A stretch of 64,000 nt of DNA from Panacibacter microcysteis. GTDB lineage: Bacteria; Bacteroidota; Bacteroidia; Chitinophagales; Chitinophagaceae. A program made the position numbers and the translations under genes. The notes beneath the pieces were generated by a model. It saw nothing but the letters and a program-made list of their open reading frames with translations, was not told the DNA's origin and made no database searches. Position 1 is the stretch's first letter; each line of letters starts with the position of its first letter. Below, piece by piece: positions 16,116 to 25,292 of this stretch. The stretch covers positions 1,708,296 to 1,772,295 of the forward strand of contig NZ_JADWYR010000002.1 in the NCBI RefSeq assembly GCF_015831355.1, in the 5' to 3' direction.

Positions 16116-19100
16116 TTATTCAAACCTTCCACCTTTTATTTCATCAACGATCGCGGCATCTACATCCTCATCGTCGTAGCGGCTGAAAAACCGCGATGAA
16201 CTTTCTCTCTGCGCATATAGGTTTTCTTTGAGCATGCGCTGCATTTGCTTACTGATCCCGGCTTCGTCATACACCTCGTTTGTAAAGCCGGTAAAATCTT
16301 CTTTATAGGCGGCAGACGTTGTGCTTACCTTGCTGGTATCGGGCGGTTGCAGGCCTGAGCAGGCAATGTGCCACACTTCATCATCTTTGTTTATCCTGTA
16401 CCTGAAAAAATAAACCCACCCTTTATTGCGTGCATCTGCAACCTGCAACTTATCAATGTAAACAAGTGAATCTACTTTCTGGTAAGAATATGTGTCGTAT
16501 AAAATACCGGCCGCCATGGAACGCTGCGTTTTGTATGCCGCAGGAAATTTACCGGTAAGATTGTTTAGTAATAACAGGTTGTAAAAGTGTACGCGATAAT
16601 GGTCGTCTGCAGCCAGCATGTTGATGATACTATCAGGCACAGGTTTATTATTGCGCAATAAAAGTATGGCTGCCTGCAGTTTGGCATCTTTATTTTTCAG
16701 TTGTAAAACTTTGTCGAAAAATACCTTTACATCAGGCGAATTGTTCCAGAAAGGCATCAGCAAAACCGCGTAGTGCTTCAGCTCGTCATTCACACTGTTG
16801 CTGCCATATGTGTAACGGTCTGCATAAGTATCAGCATCTTCTGTCTGCAGGGTTTTTATTTCTTTCTCACTTTCCCTGGCGGCTTGTTTTTTTACAAGTT
16901 GTTTGGCTTCGAGCAGGAACTTGTTCATGTACTGACTGTAATCATTTGCTGTTGTATAACCGCTGTCTACGGCATAGGACAGCAGGCGTAAAATATCATC
17001 TTTGTAATCGTCGAGCGTAAGCAGATCAAGCAACGGCGGAAGAATATTTTTGGTGATTGCCAGGGTATCGTACAATGGTGCCCACTTATAACCAAAGAAG
17101 TATGGTTTATTCAACAGGTTTTCATCTTTACTGAAAGACGAAACCAGGGCATTGATATCAATGTTATCGTAATCGTTATTGCCCTTCCTGTTATCTGTAA
17201 GTGCCGGCGGATCGCTGAGCATAATATCTTTGAATGCACTGAAAGAGGTTTGCGTTCTGGCATTGAGTAAAGCATCTAAAACAGCATTCTGAAGCTCAGA
17301 TGTATCTTTTACCACGCTGTATAATTCTTTGAGGTAGGTTACAGAAGCTTCGTCGCGGAAAACGCTTACAACATTGATCCATTTTTTCTTTAAGGCCAGG
17401 TAATTTTTTGTTTTCCAGCTGAGCTCGCTTATGGCTTTTTTTACATTGTCAAGGTCAGCAGCATCGAACAGAGAAGGTGACAAAGCCCTTACGGCTTTTT
17501 TCTTTAGTACACTGTCTTTGCCAAAATAATCCTGGAAGAATATGCCGGATTTCTTTTCAAATATATTGACGGTTTTAAAGGTATCTGCCGGTGTAAACGT
17601 CTCAAAGAAGTTTTGCACAAATGCCCCTGAAGGTGTGATGGTGTCTGCCATGTTTAACAGGTAAAACACTACCCCGCCTTTGTAAAAAGATTTGGTTGTA
17701 AGCACCCTGCTGCTGCCTGTATCTGAAAATCGGTAGACCTCCGTACGCCAGCCTGCAGGTGAGGTAAACAATGTATGCTGGCGAATGATGAAATCTGAAT
17801 CATTTGTGGAGATGAATATTTTGTTTTTGAGGAAGTCTGCAGAATCTTTCAGGTATGTATATTTCGGAAACCGGAATGCAATCAGGTTGATCTTCTCTCC
17901 CGTTGTATCATTACCGATTACACGAAAATTCATGTCTCTAAACGCGTCCATAAAAGATCCGGATATATCATCGTCATTATCTGCGCCGGTGGTGGCGTAA
18001 ATGTCGGCAAGCGAAAAGTTATCACTGCTGTCTTTTGTAGGATAAAACAACGGGCTCTTGACTGTAAAACCGATCACTGAATCTTTGTACTCTTTTACAT
18101 CCCCATAATATTCGGGTGTAAATGTAAATGAGTTGATAAAGCTGTCTGCGGCTGCTTCAGCATTGTTATACCTGGCGCCAACAACGTAATAATTAGCACC
18201 CTGTAAAATATACCGTACTTTTATTCGCGATCCATCCACATGTGCATAGCTACCATTCAACACCGGGTAGTTTCGCCATGAAGCAGTTTTGCCGCCAGGC
18301 GATTCCCTTACGACTGCCGAGCTTTTAAAACTTTCTTCCATTAACCGCAGTTCAAATGTGTCTTCCTCTATATAATCGAATTGATTGATGCTGGTTTTAA
18401 AAATAAAAAAGTCATTCCCTTTCGCATCACTGCTTAGCCATTCACTCCTCTCCCTGTCGTTTCGTTGTTCGGGTATATAAAACGGCCTGGACGGGAATAG
18501 TGCTGAGAAACCCCCGTATGGCGGCTTGTAAACGGTGGGCAAGGAAGATCCCGGGGTTTCGAAATGTACAGAAGAGAAGAAAACGTCTGCCTCTTTCCCC
18601 CCGGTTATATAATCTGCAATACCACTCACTTTAAAGATCACCACCTCGTTGGGCAACGCAAAAATGTTGTAACGCTGGTAATCACCTTTCCTTGTTTTAT
18701 TGGTGATATCGAAACCGCTATACCCATCGCGAACGATTGCTTTCCTGGCAGTAATCTTTCCCGGTATATTTTCATACAGAAGGCTGTCAATCTTTTTCAA
18801 AACAACAGCAGCAGATTGCCCCAGCAGAGAGGCCTCTGTCTTTATACGGGTGACCATGTAGTAGCTGCCGTTCGCCATATCAGCATACTGCACCATATTT
18901 GCCTGCGCAAAAGAATTAAAACGAAAAAACTTATCTCCGGGAATAGTTACACTGTACAAACTATCTTCCGCGTATTGTTTTTTAAATTCAAGCGGCACCC
19001 TGATCTTTTCAAGATTATCTTTTTCATCGCTGTCGCGCTGACCAATCATCACCGGTCTAAGCCTGTATCCTTTTTGTCTCAATATTTCAATCACGCCCCT

Positions 19101-19976
19101 GTTGCCCGCCAGGTGTGCTGCACCAACCCCTACAAACAAAGAATGTTTTTTTAAGATGGTATCTATTGAGTAAGCCTGTATATCGTTTCGCTTCAGCAAA
19201 AATTTTTCGTTAAAGGCTTTCGAAATGGTTGTTACTTCATTCAGCGAATCGAGAAGGTCGAGATCGCCTTTCCTGTAAGCTTCCTCCATCTTACGTTTAT
19301 AGTCGTAGCCATCATAATTGTAAGACCTTCTCACCTTTTTATCTTTATACATATCCCTGTAAGCCTCTTTTACCAGCTTGTCAGACTCTTTGTAATTCTC
19401 TACGCCGGTAACAATTTTATTCAGCTTTCTGCCAAGGCGATAGATATACATATCCAGGTATGTTTCTTCTTCAAAATCTTCCTGGCCCACGTTGTTCCTG
19501 TAAAGCATGCCATTGATCAGCCGTGCCTCAGATACAAGCCCGGCCTGTATCCTGGCTTCATAGTTAGAGATAGAGAAAGTCTGCTCGGTAAGCCGTTCGT
19601 TCGAAAGATCAAAACGGTTGAGCATATTGCCCTGCATACCATAGCCGTCATCAAAACCCGGGCTTGAATACACTTCCTGCCACACCTCGGGGTTTTGTTC
19701 CAGTGCCACTACTTCCACACTCTTAATGGCCTTGTAAAAAGAATCACTGAGGTTAAAGACCATTTTATTGCTTATGTGCATAGTGCCAAAAAGGTAAGAC
19801 GGCTGTTTTAGACCATTGCCCGTTATCTCCCATAAAAGACTGGGGTATTTTTTTAACTTTACCGGTTTGTCTGTGTTTGAAGATGCAGCCGGTTTCTTTT
19901 GTGAAAGACCATAGTAAGGGTTTAATAAAAATGCCACACACCATACCATTAACGCAAAGGCAAATCTTTTTCTCAT
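16116..19976 (-). CDS. Giant secreted TraB/GumN-family protein
   Basis: A 1286-residue protein with a signal peptide (about 1-25). Residues about 45-310 are a TraB/GumN (PF01963-type) domain: YLFGTMHISNKMVF (62-75) carries the GT-H motif and VGVGAAHLAG (282-291) the second conserved motif. GumN/TraB proteins of the Tiki/EreA superfamily are candidate metalloproteases. The other 975 residues are a large, mostly unassigned region with repeated beta-rich blocks between about 330 and 790 (three segments resembling lipoprotein-like FRVIGNDTTGEK / IRVPLEFKKQY repeats) and a helical, possibly HEAT-like part near 830-1180. The usual family length is near 300-400, so this is a large extension. It stands alone. 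Confidence 0.75.
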   Translation of the reverse strand: MRKRFAFALMVWCVAFLLNPYYGLSQKKPAASSNTDKPVKLKKYPSLLWEITGNGLKQPSYLFGTMHISNKMVFNLSDSFYKAIKSVEVVALEQNPEVWQEVYSSPGFDDGYGMQGNMLNRFDLSNERLTEQTFSISNYEARIQAGLVSEARLINGMLYRNNVGQEDFEEETYLDMYIYRLGRKLNKIVTGVENYKESDKLVKEAYRDMYKDKKVRRSYNYDGYDYKRKMEEAYRKGDLDLLDSLNEVTTISKAFNEKFLLKRNDIQAYSIDTILKKHSLFVGVGAAHLAGNRGVIEILRQKGYRLRPVMIGQRDSDEKDNLEKIRVPLEFKKQYAEDSLYSVTIPGDKFFRFNSFAQANMVQYADMANGSYYMVTRIKTEASLLGQSAAVVLKKIDSLLYENIPGKITARKAIVRDGYSGFDITNKTRKGDYQRYNIFALPNEVVIFKVSGIADYITGGKEADVFFSSVHFETPGSSLPTVYKPPYGGFSALFPSRPFYIPEQRNDRERSEWLSSDAKGNDFFIFKTSINQFDYIEEDTFELRLMEESFKSSAVVRESPGGKTASWRNYPVLNGSYAHVDGSRIKVRYILQGANYYVVGARYNNAEAAADSFINSFTFTPEYYGDVKEYKDSVIGFTVKSPLFYPTKDSSDNFSLADIYATTGADNDDDISGSFMDAFRDMNFRVIGNDTTGEKINLIAFRFPKYTYLKDSADFLKNKIFISTNDSDFIIRQHTLFTSPAGWRTEVYRFSDTGSSRVLTTKSFYKGGVVFYLLNMADTITPSGAFVQNFFETFTPADTFKTVNIFEKKSGIFFQDYFGKDSVLKKKAVRALSPSLFDAADLDNVKKAISELSWKTKNYLALKKKWINVVSVFRDEASVTYLKELYSVVKDTSELQNAVLDALLNARTQTSFSAFKDIMLSDPPALTDNRKGNNDYDNIDINALVSSFSKDENLLNKPYFFGYKWAPLYDTLAITKNILPPLLDLLTLDDYKDDILRLLSYAVDSGYTTANDYSQYMNKFLLEAKQLVKKQAARESEKEIKTLQTEDADTYADRYTYGSNSVNDELKHYAVLLMPFWNNSPDVKVFFDKVLQLKNKDAKLQAAILLLRNNKPVPDSIINMLAADDHYRVHFYNLLLLNNLTGKFPAAYKTQRSMAAGILYDTYSYQKVDSLVYIDKLQVADARNKGWVYFFRYRINKDDEVWHIACSGLQPPDTSKVSTTSAAYKEDFTGFTNEVYDEAGISKQMQRMLKENLYAQRESSSRFFSRYDDEDVDAAIVDEIKGGRFE

Positions 19977-20088
19977 AATAATTGGTTGAACGTCAACTAC
20001 ACAATATTAAAGAACATAAACCCGAAAACCATACATTTTTCCGGCCTTTTATCATTCTTCAATCCTGTTATACCGGGTTAATAAGGGT

Positions 20089-20293
20089 GTAGCGGGCTAC
20101 CGTACTTTTGTCAGCTCCTGTTGCGTCGCACTCTTGTACTGCAACACATTATTCAGCTCTTCCGGGTGTAACAACACAATCATGTAATGCCATACACAAA
20201 ATTAATGCGAGCTGCTGTGTGGTAATATTTGCCTGTATTTTCCGGGCACAACTTTCGCTTATCATACTATACAACAAACGTACATCAGTGAGA
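20089..20293. repeat. Dispersed intergenic repeat, A arm with a decayed partner
   Basis: The left outer end GTAGCGGGCTAC (20089-20100) is itself a short palindrome. An exact A core lies at 20120-20139. A sequence resembling a decayed B arm (ACGTACATCAGTGAG, near 20278-20292) is on the right. The 450-nt divergent gap between the TraB gene and queA otherwise shows only A/T-rich sequence that probably holds both promoters, and a small hairpin CCGCC-GGCGG at 20369-20384. Confidence 0.7.
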
Positions 20294-20425
20294 AAAATAA
20301 ATTATATAATCAAAATTTCACTGTACTTTTGCCCACTTTTTATGACTCATTAAGTTACATTGCACAAACCGCCCCGTAAGGCGGCGGCGAGTTGAATGTG
20401 GCCTATCTAAAAAAACAGTAGACAC

Positions 20426-21475
20426 ATGAAATTATCGCAGTTTAGATTCGATCTTCCTCTAAACCTTATCGCCCAAAATCCTACCAAACGCCGAGAAGAT
20501 AGCCGCCTCATGGTTATTCACCGCGCAACCGGCCAGATTGAAAACAAAAACTTTAAAGACATTCTCGATTATTTTGATGATAAAGATGTTTTTGTTGTAA
20601 ATAATACCAAGGTTTTTCCTGCACGTATGTATGGCAGAAAAGAAAAAACCGGCGCACGTATTGAAGTATTCCTTTTAAGAGAACTGAACAAACCAAACCG
20701 CCTGTGGGATGTGATCGTTGATCCAGCCCGTAAAATACGCGTTGGTAACAAACTATATTTTGGGGAGAATGATGAACTGGTAGCAGAAGTAATAGACAAC
20801 ACTACCAGCCGCGGCCGTACCATACGTTTTCTGTGGGATGGTGATGATGAGAGCTTTAAAAAAATGCTTGAATTTTTAGGAGAAACGCCTTTACCAAAAT
20901 ACATCAAACGCAAACCGGATGATGAAGACCGTGAACGCTACCAGACTGTTTATGCGAAGCATGAAGGGGCCGTGGCTGCGCCAACCGCCGGTTTACATTT
21001 TAGCCAGGAGCTCATCAAACGTTGCGAAATAAAAGGTATCCGTTTTGCTGAAATTACTTTGCACACAGGGCTGGGTACTTTCCGCCCGATAGAAGTGGAA
21101 GATCTCAGCAAACATAAAATGGATGCTGAATATTACAAGATTGACGAAGAAGCATGCCGCATTGTAAACAAAGCAAAGGAAACTGGCCATCGTATCTGCT
21201 CAATTGGTACAACTACCATGCGCGGTATGGAAACAAGTTTTACCGCACAAAAGCTGTTGAAACCAAGTGAGGGCTGGACAAATATCTTTATTCACCCGCC
21301 TTACCAGTTTAATGTGGCAGACAGCCTTGTTACAAACCTGCACTTGCCTAAAACCAGTTTGCTGATCATGGTTTGTGCTTTTGCAGGGTACGATCTTACT
21401 ATGGAAGCTTATAAAAAGGCCATCAAAGACAAATACCGCTTCTTTAGTTACGGAGATGCTATGCTGGTTGTTTAA
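20426..21475 (+). CDS. queA: S-adenosylmethionine:tRNA ribosyltransferase-isomerase QueA
   Basis: A 349-residue QueA. Family blocks include [63 protein letters not shown] and [20 protein letters not shown]. It transfers and isomerises the ribosyl moiety of SAM onto preQ1 in tRNA, giving epoxyqueuosine. It stands alone here and is closed by a strong terminator. No other queuosine gene is in the window. Confidence 0.96.
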   Translation: MKLSQFRFDLPLNLIAQNPTKRREDSRLMVIHRATGQIENKNFKDILDYFDDKDVFVVNNTKVFPARMYGRKEKTGARIEVFLLRELNKPNRLWDVIVDPARKIRVGNKLYFGENDELVAEVIDNTTSRGRTIRFLWDGDDESFKKMLEFLGETPLPKYIKRKPDDEDRERYQTVYAKHEGAVAAPTAGLHFSQELIKRCEIKGIRFAEITLHTGLGTFRPIEVEDLSKHKMDAEYYKIDEEACRIVNKAKETGHRICSIGTTTMRGMETSFTAQKLLKPSEGWTNIFIHPPYQFNVADSLVTNLHLPKTSLLIMVCAFAGYDLTMEAYKKAIKDKYRFFSYGDAMLVV

Positions 21476-21494
21476 TGCCCCGATACTATTTTGT

Positions 21495-21524
21495 AAAATG
21501 CCCCGCACAAAACGGGGCATTTTT
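21495..21524 (+). terminator. Intrinsic terminator after queA
   Basis: AAAATGCCCCG and CGGGGCATTTTT form an 11-bp stem with a 7-nt loop and a T-tract, 20 nt after the queA stop. Confidence 0.9.
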
Positions 21525-21643
21525 ATTTTCCGGCACACAACAGGCTGGTAATAAAGAGAAACGCGTTTACATAATTCACATAGCTTAATAACTATGTTAT
21601 TGAAAAGCGCCTAAAAATTCTTTAGTTTGAGTTGTTATCTGTT

Positions 21644-22516
21644 ATGAACGAAACAAAAGAAATATCTGCACTTTTTTCCCTGATAGACGATCCCGATGAA
21701 GAAGTCTTCTCTACGGTATCGGAAAGAATTGTTCATTATGGCGCCGGCATTATCCCCAACCTTGAAAACCTTTGGGAAAATACACCAAGCAATGACATAC
21801 AAGGCCGTATTGAAATGCTGATACACAAACTGCAATTTGCCGACCTCACCAATGACCTTACCGAATGGAGAGACAGCGCATACCATGATCTGCTGTTTGG
21901 AGCACTGATAGTGGGCAAGTTTCAATATCCTGAATTACAAACAGCACCGGTTATACATGAAATAGAAAACATCAGGCGGAATATATGGCTGGAGCTTAAC
22001 AGCTTTCTTACACCGCTTGAACAGGCTCATGTAGTAAGCAATATCCTGTACAATTATTATAAACTAAAAGGCACTGAAACAGCTTATCTAAACGCAGATG
22101 ATTTCTTTTTGCACAAAGTGTTGCAGGGCAAAAAAGGCAATGCTATATCCAACGGCATATTGTACATTATTCTTGCCGACCTGCTTGATATTCCTGTAAG
22201 AGCCATTAATATACCGCGGCAGTTTGTGCTTGCTTATTTTGGTACCGATACAGACCCGCTGAATATTCATGACAACCCTCAAAGCAAAATCCTGTTTTAT
22301 GTAGATGCCACCACCGGCCACCACTTTACCCACAAAGAAATAGAACAGTACTTTAAAAGAATTGCTGTTCCTCCTGTACCATCGTACTTTAAACCAATGA
22401 GTAAAAAGCGTATCGTGCAGTTGTTGCTGGAAGAGCTCTCCAAATGTTTCGACTCTTTTGAACATGAGTATAAGAAGAAAGAGCTATTGCGGCTGGCCGA
22501 TCTGCTGGATCGTTGA
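21644..22516 (+). CDS. SirB1-like transglutaminase-fold protein
   Basis: A 290-residue cytoplasmic protein. The first 75 residues are helical and repeat-like (ISALFSLIDDPDEEVFSTVS). The rest fits the SirB1 N-terminal domain (transglutaminase-like): LEQAHVVSNILYNYYKLKG, then GNAISNGILYIILADLLDIPVRAINIP (NAISNGILYI is the typical block) and VDATTGHHFTHKEIEQYF. The usual active Cys is not evident; Ser/Asn stands where it might be expected. The molecular function of the family is unclear. A TTG start at 21632 in the same frame is less likely than the ATG at 21644. TTAGTTTG at 21622-21629 may be the -7 box. Confidence 0.78.
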   Translation: MNETKEISALFSLIDDPDEEVFSTVSERIVHYGAGIIPNLENLWENTPSNDIQGRIEMLIHKLQFADLTNDLTEWRDSAYHDLLFGALIVGKFQYPELQTAPVIHEIENIRRNIWLELNSFLTPLEQAHVVSNILYNYYKLKGTETAYLNADDFFLHKVLQGKKGNAISNGILYIILADLLDIPVRAINIPRQFVLAYFGTDTDPLNIHDNPQSKILFYVDATTGHHFTHKEIEQYFKRIAVPPVPSYFKPMSKKRIVQLLLEELSKCFDSFEHEYKKKELLRLADLLDR

Positions 22517-22532
22517 TGCCATAGCTGCTGCA

Positions 22533-22584
22533 GCACAAGAGTGCGACGCAAGGAACGATCCGTAACCTTACCATAGCCGGGCTC
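22533..22584 (-). repeat. Dispersed intergenic repeat, single A arm
   Basis: GCACAAGAGTGCGACGCAA (22533-22551) is the reverse complement of an A core with one change. It continues to the GC-rich outer end ATAGCCGGGCTC near 22573-22584. It sits in the short gap before surE. Confidence 0.75.
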
Positions 22585-22648
22585 AAAATCTTCACCTTCA
22601 TAAAACGAGTTGGTACAGATGCTGCAATAATTTTTACCTTGCACACAT

Positions 22649-23440
22649 ATGGCTAAAGCAAAAAAGCAAAAGGAAGAACCTGTTATATTGGTTACAAATG
22701 ATGATGGCATTACCTCACCCGGTATTCGTGCACTGGTAGAAAGTGTAAAGGGGCTGGGAAGAATAGTTGTTGTTGCACCGGATAAACCACAGAGCGGCAT
22801 GGGCCACGCCATTACGATTGGCCACCCGCTGCGCATGCACGCGGTACAGTTGTTTGATGGTGTGGAAGCATACCAATGTACCGGCACCCCTGTAGACTGC
22901 GTTAAACTGGCGGTTGATAAAGTACTGCACCGCAAACCCGATTTGTGTTTAAGTGGTGTAAACCATGGCGCCAACCATAGTATTAATGTTATTTATTCCG
23001 GCACCATGAGTGCTGCACTCGAAGCATCTATAGAAAGCATTCCCAGCGTGGGTTTTAGCTTACTCGATTATAGTATTGAAGCCGATTTTACAGGCGCAAA
23101 AAAATATGCCCGCCTGCTGGTAGAGCACCTGCTCAAAAAAACATACGATAAGCATCTTTGCCTAAACGTAAATATTCCTGCAGTGCCCGAAAACCTGCTG
23201 AAAGGCTTGAAGGTCTGCCGCCAGGCATATGCAAAGTACCAGGAAGAATTTGATGAAAGAAATGATCCGCACGGTAAAAAATATTACTGGCTAACGGGCG
23301 ATTTTCTCAATTTCGATAAGGGCAAAGACACAGATGTATGGGCGCTGAAAAACAATTACATCAGCGTTGTACCGGTTCAGTTCGATCTTACACACTACGT
23401 TTTAAAAGAGAAATTAGAAAAAACCTTAATTACTAAATAG
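22649..23440 (+). CDS. surE: 5'/3'-nucleotidase SurE
   Basis: A 263-residue SurE. The metal and catalytic motif VTNDDGITSPGIRAL is at the N-terminus; APDKPQSGMGHAIT and SGVNHGANHSINVIYSGTMS are the other hallmark blocks. It is a metal-dependent phosphatase that removes phosphate from nucleoside monophosphates. The 2-nt gap to the next frame suggests co-transcription. A TACCTTGC box ends 6 nt before the ATG, which could give a leaderless transcript. Confidence 0.95.
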   Translation: MAKAKKQKEEPVILVTNDDGITSPGIRALVESVKGLGRIVVVAPDKPQSGMGHAITIGHPLRMHAVQLFDGVEAYQCTGTPVDCVKLAVDKVLHRKPDLCLSGVNHGANHSINVIYSGTMSAALEASIESIPSVGFSLLDYSIEADFTGAKKYARLLVEHLLKKTYDKHLCLNVNIPAVPENLLKGLKVCRQAYAKYQEEFDERNDPHGKKYYWLTGDFLNFDKGKDTDVWALKNNYISVVPVQFDLTHYVLKEKLEKTLITK

Positions 23441-23441
23441 C

Positions 23442-23732
23442 TTGAAAAAAGATAGTATTATCACCGGTATTGTCATTGGCATTGTGGCCCCGTTTATCGG
23501 CATCTACCTTTTTTACCTCTGGAAGGCACGCTCTGCCCGGTTTGCAGATTTCCTGGATGTTGTCTTGCATACAGCCACGCTGCTTACCGCTGCCATCAGT
23601 TTCGCCTTGCTGGCCAACGCAGCAGCCTTTACTATCGCGCTCAATACAAAGAAAGACAAAACAGCAAAAGGCATTTTTGCCACCACGCTTGTTTTGGCTA
23701 TACCCGCTATTTTATATAAAATTTTTGGTTAG
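23442..23732 (+). CDS. Small membrane protein of unknown function
   Basis: A 96-residue protein read from a TTG start directly after the surE stop. Three hydrophobic segments are visible: about 6-26 (IITGIVIGIVAPFIGIYLF), about 42-66 (VVLHTATLLTAAISFALLA) and about 78-94 (GIFATTLVLAIPAILYKIF). I do not recognise the family. The lack of an ATG makes the exact start uncertain, but tight coupling to surE and good membrane topology favour a real gene. Confidence 0.6.
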   Translation: MKKDSIITGIVIGIVAPFIGIYLFYLWKARSARFADFLDVVLHTATLLTAAISFALLANAAAFTIALNTKKDKTAKGIFATTLVLAIPAILYKIFG

Positions 23733-23733
23733 T

Positions 23734-23830
23734 TGCCCGGCTTATGCACGTTGTAGCATCGCCTGTTGCGTCGCACTCTTGTGCGGTATATCGCTATGCA
23801 GCAGCGCTCAGCGGCCAGGCTGCACAACAC
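23734..23830 (+). repeat. Dispersed intergenic repeat, single A arm
   Basis: The outer end TGCCCGGCTTATG starts near 23734, then GTAGCATCGCCT and an A core with one change at 23765-23784 (GTTGCGTCGCACTCTTGTGC). The inner flank CGGTATATCGCTATGCAGCA resembles the flank of the copy at 36451. No B partner is evident. Confidence 0.78.
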
Positions 23831-23867
23831 AATTATTACTGTTCAGTATCGGCACAGGCTAAAAAGA

Positions 23868-23893
23868 ATAAAGCTCCGGTGAAGGAGCTTTAA
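23868..23893 (+). terminator. Hairpin, possible terminator of the surE unit
   Basis: TAAAGCTCC (23869-23877) and GGAGCTTTA (23884-23892) form a 9-bp stem with a 6-nt loop. No long T-tract follows on the plus strand, so termination is not certain. Confidence 0.4.
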
Positions 23894-24151
23894 ATTCGAT
23901 GACTGACTTTTAGGATGGTTTTGGATATTGGAAATTAACTTTCGGATATTGGACCTTTGGATTTCAAGTATGACATAAAATTAGCATCATAAACGGTTAT
24001 GCAAAATATTTTTGAAACAAATAAATATCCGAATCAGACATTATGTGTCTTTATTGGATATAAAAGACCTGAAACAGGATTAAGTTTTCATAAAAAGTTT
24101 TAATTCGTTATACACTGCTGCTCCGTTTAAATGAACCGAAATTTTATTCCC
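23894..24151. other. Gene-free AT-rich region before pfkA
   Basis: No supported reading frame. It holds a short direct repeat GGATATTGG (near 23932 and 23953), and is otherwise AT-rich. Nothing else recognisable. Confidence 0.5.
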
Positions 24152-24183
24152 TTTCTTATTTTATCAGCAAATCCTTACTTTCG
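24152..24183 (+). promoter_or_regulatory. Candidate pfkA promoter
   Basis: TTTC (24152-24155) and TACTTTCG (24176-24183) are spaced 20 nt apart, close to the Bacteroidota -33/-7 pattern (TTTG, TAnnTTTG). It would give a leader of about 75 nt. A second AT-rich box (TTTTATTTTG) lies only about 5 nt before the ATG. Confidence 0.45.
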
Positions 24184-24267
24184 TGCCCTGTTGGTGAGTA
24201 AAACTCATTTAACGAATTGCCTGCCTCTGTAGAATTTATTTAACAGAATGATTTTTATTTTGATACA

Positions 24268-25251
24268 ATGTCAAAACCAGTAACTAAAATCGGGGTTTTA
24301 ACCTCAGGAGGCGATTCTCCGGGAATGAATGCAGCCATAAGAGCAGCAGTAAGAACAGCCCTCTATTACGGATTGGAAGTGTATGGAATTTACCGCGGAT
24401 ATAATGGTATGATCGAAGATGAAATTGTGAAGATGGATTCAAGATCGGTGGCCAATATTATTCAAAGGGGCGGAACAATTCTTAAAACAGCCAGGAGCAA
24501 AGAGTTTTATAACGAAGAAGGCCGTAAAAAAGCTTATGCAAATCTTGTTAAACGCGGCATAGATGGCCTGGTAGTAATTGGGGGCAACGGCAGTTTTACA
24601 GGCGCTTACAAGCTTAGCCAGGAGTTCGGATTACCCTGTGTAGCACTGCCCGGCACTATAGATAAAGATCTGTATGGTACCGATTTTACCATCGGTTTCG
24701 ATACCGCTGTAAACACTGCGGTACAATGCATTGATAAAATACGCGATACTGCAGATGCACACGACCGCCTGTTCATCGTGGAAGTAATGGGCAGGCATGC
24801 AGGGTATATAGCCCTGCATAGCGGCATTGCAACCGGGGCAGAAAATATTCTTATTCCAGAAGAAGAGACCACCATTGAAGAAGTAATCACCTCTCTTTCG
24901 GAAAAAGAAAAACGGAAAAAACTGGTGAACCTAGTGGTGGTGGCAGAAGGTCATAGCAGTGGCGGTGCAAATGGTGTGGCGGAAATACTGAAACAACATT
25001 TACCCAATCTGGATACAAGGGTTACCATTCTTGGTCACATTCAGAGAGGCGGATCACCAACCTGCCTGGACCGTTTGATAGCAAGCCGTATGGGCTACCA
25101 TGCTGTAGAAAGCCTGCTGGAAGGCAGGCACAATGTGATGGTAGGTATTCTGAACAATGCCATGCATTACACGCCTATAGAAATTGCCATAAGAGAAAAA
25201 CAAAGATTGGGAGACGACTGGATGAAAATGGTAAAAATACTTGCCAGCTAA
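24268..25251 (+). CDS. pfkA: ATP-dependent 6-phosphofructokinase
   Basis: A 327-residue PfkA of the bacterial ATP-dependent type. It shows the nucleotide-binding LTSGGDSPGMNAAIRA, the GGNGSFTGA loop, the catalytic segment PGTIDKDLYGTDFTIG with Asp, the fructose-6-phosphate-binding VEVMGRHAGYIAL and LGHIQRGGSPTCLDR. It commits fructose 6-phosphate to glycolysis. The following pyk gene, 41 nt downstream, places two glycolytic control steps together. Confidence 0.96.
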   Translation: MSKPVTKIGVLTSGGDSPGMNAAIRAAVRTALYYGLEVYGIYRGYNGMIEDEIVKMDSRSVANIIQRGGTILKTARSKEFYNEEGRKKAYANLVKRGIDGLVVIGGNGSFTGAYKLSQEFGLPCVALPGTIDKDLYGTDFTIGFDTAVNTAVQCIDKIRDTADAHDRLFIVEVMGRHAGYIALHSGIATGAENILIPEEETTIEEVITSLSEKEKRKKLVNLVVVAEGHSSGGANGVAEILKQHLPNLDTRVTILGHIQRGGSPTCLDRLIASRMGYHAVESLLEGRHNVMVGILNNAMHYTPIEIAIREKQRLGDDWMKMVKILAS

Positions 25252-25292
25252 TCGTCCCGGTTATTCCTTTACATAAAACATTGCTTTAAAGT

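Noticed and set aside
18564..19154. 196-codon plus-strand open frame
   Set aside because: It is antisense to the TraB/GumN gene, has no recognisable motif, and is rich in His/Ile/Cys as expected from a shadow frame.
20369..20425. preQ1-like riboswitch before queA
   Set aside because: There is a small GC hairpin and an A-rich stretch (CTAAAAAAACAG), but the stem-loop and tail do not align with the preQ1-I pattern, and queA itself uses preQ1-tRNA rather than making preQ1.
22297..22974. 225-codon minus-strand open frame
   Set aside because: It runs antisense across the SirB1-like gene and the start of surE; Ser/Thr/Pro-rich composition with no motif.
23932..23965. GGATATTGG direct repeat as an operator of pfkA
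   Set aside because: Only two short copies about 200 nt upstream of the candidate promoter; too weak to support a regulatory site.
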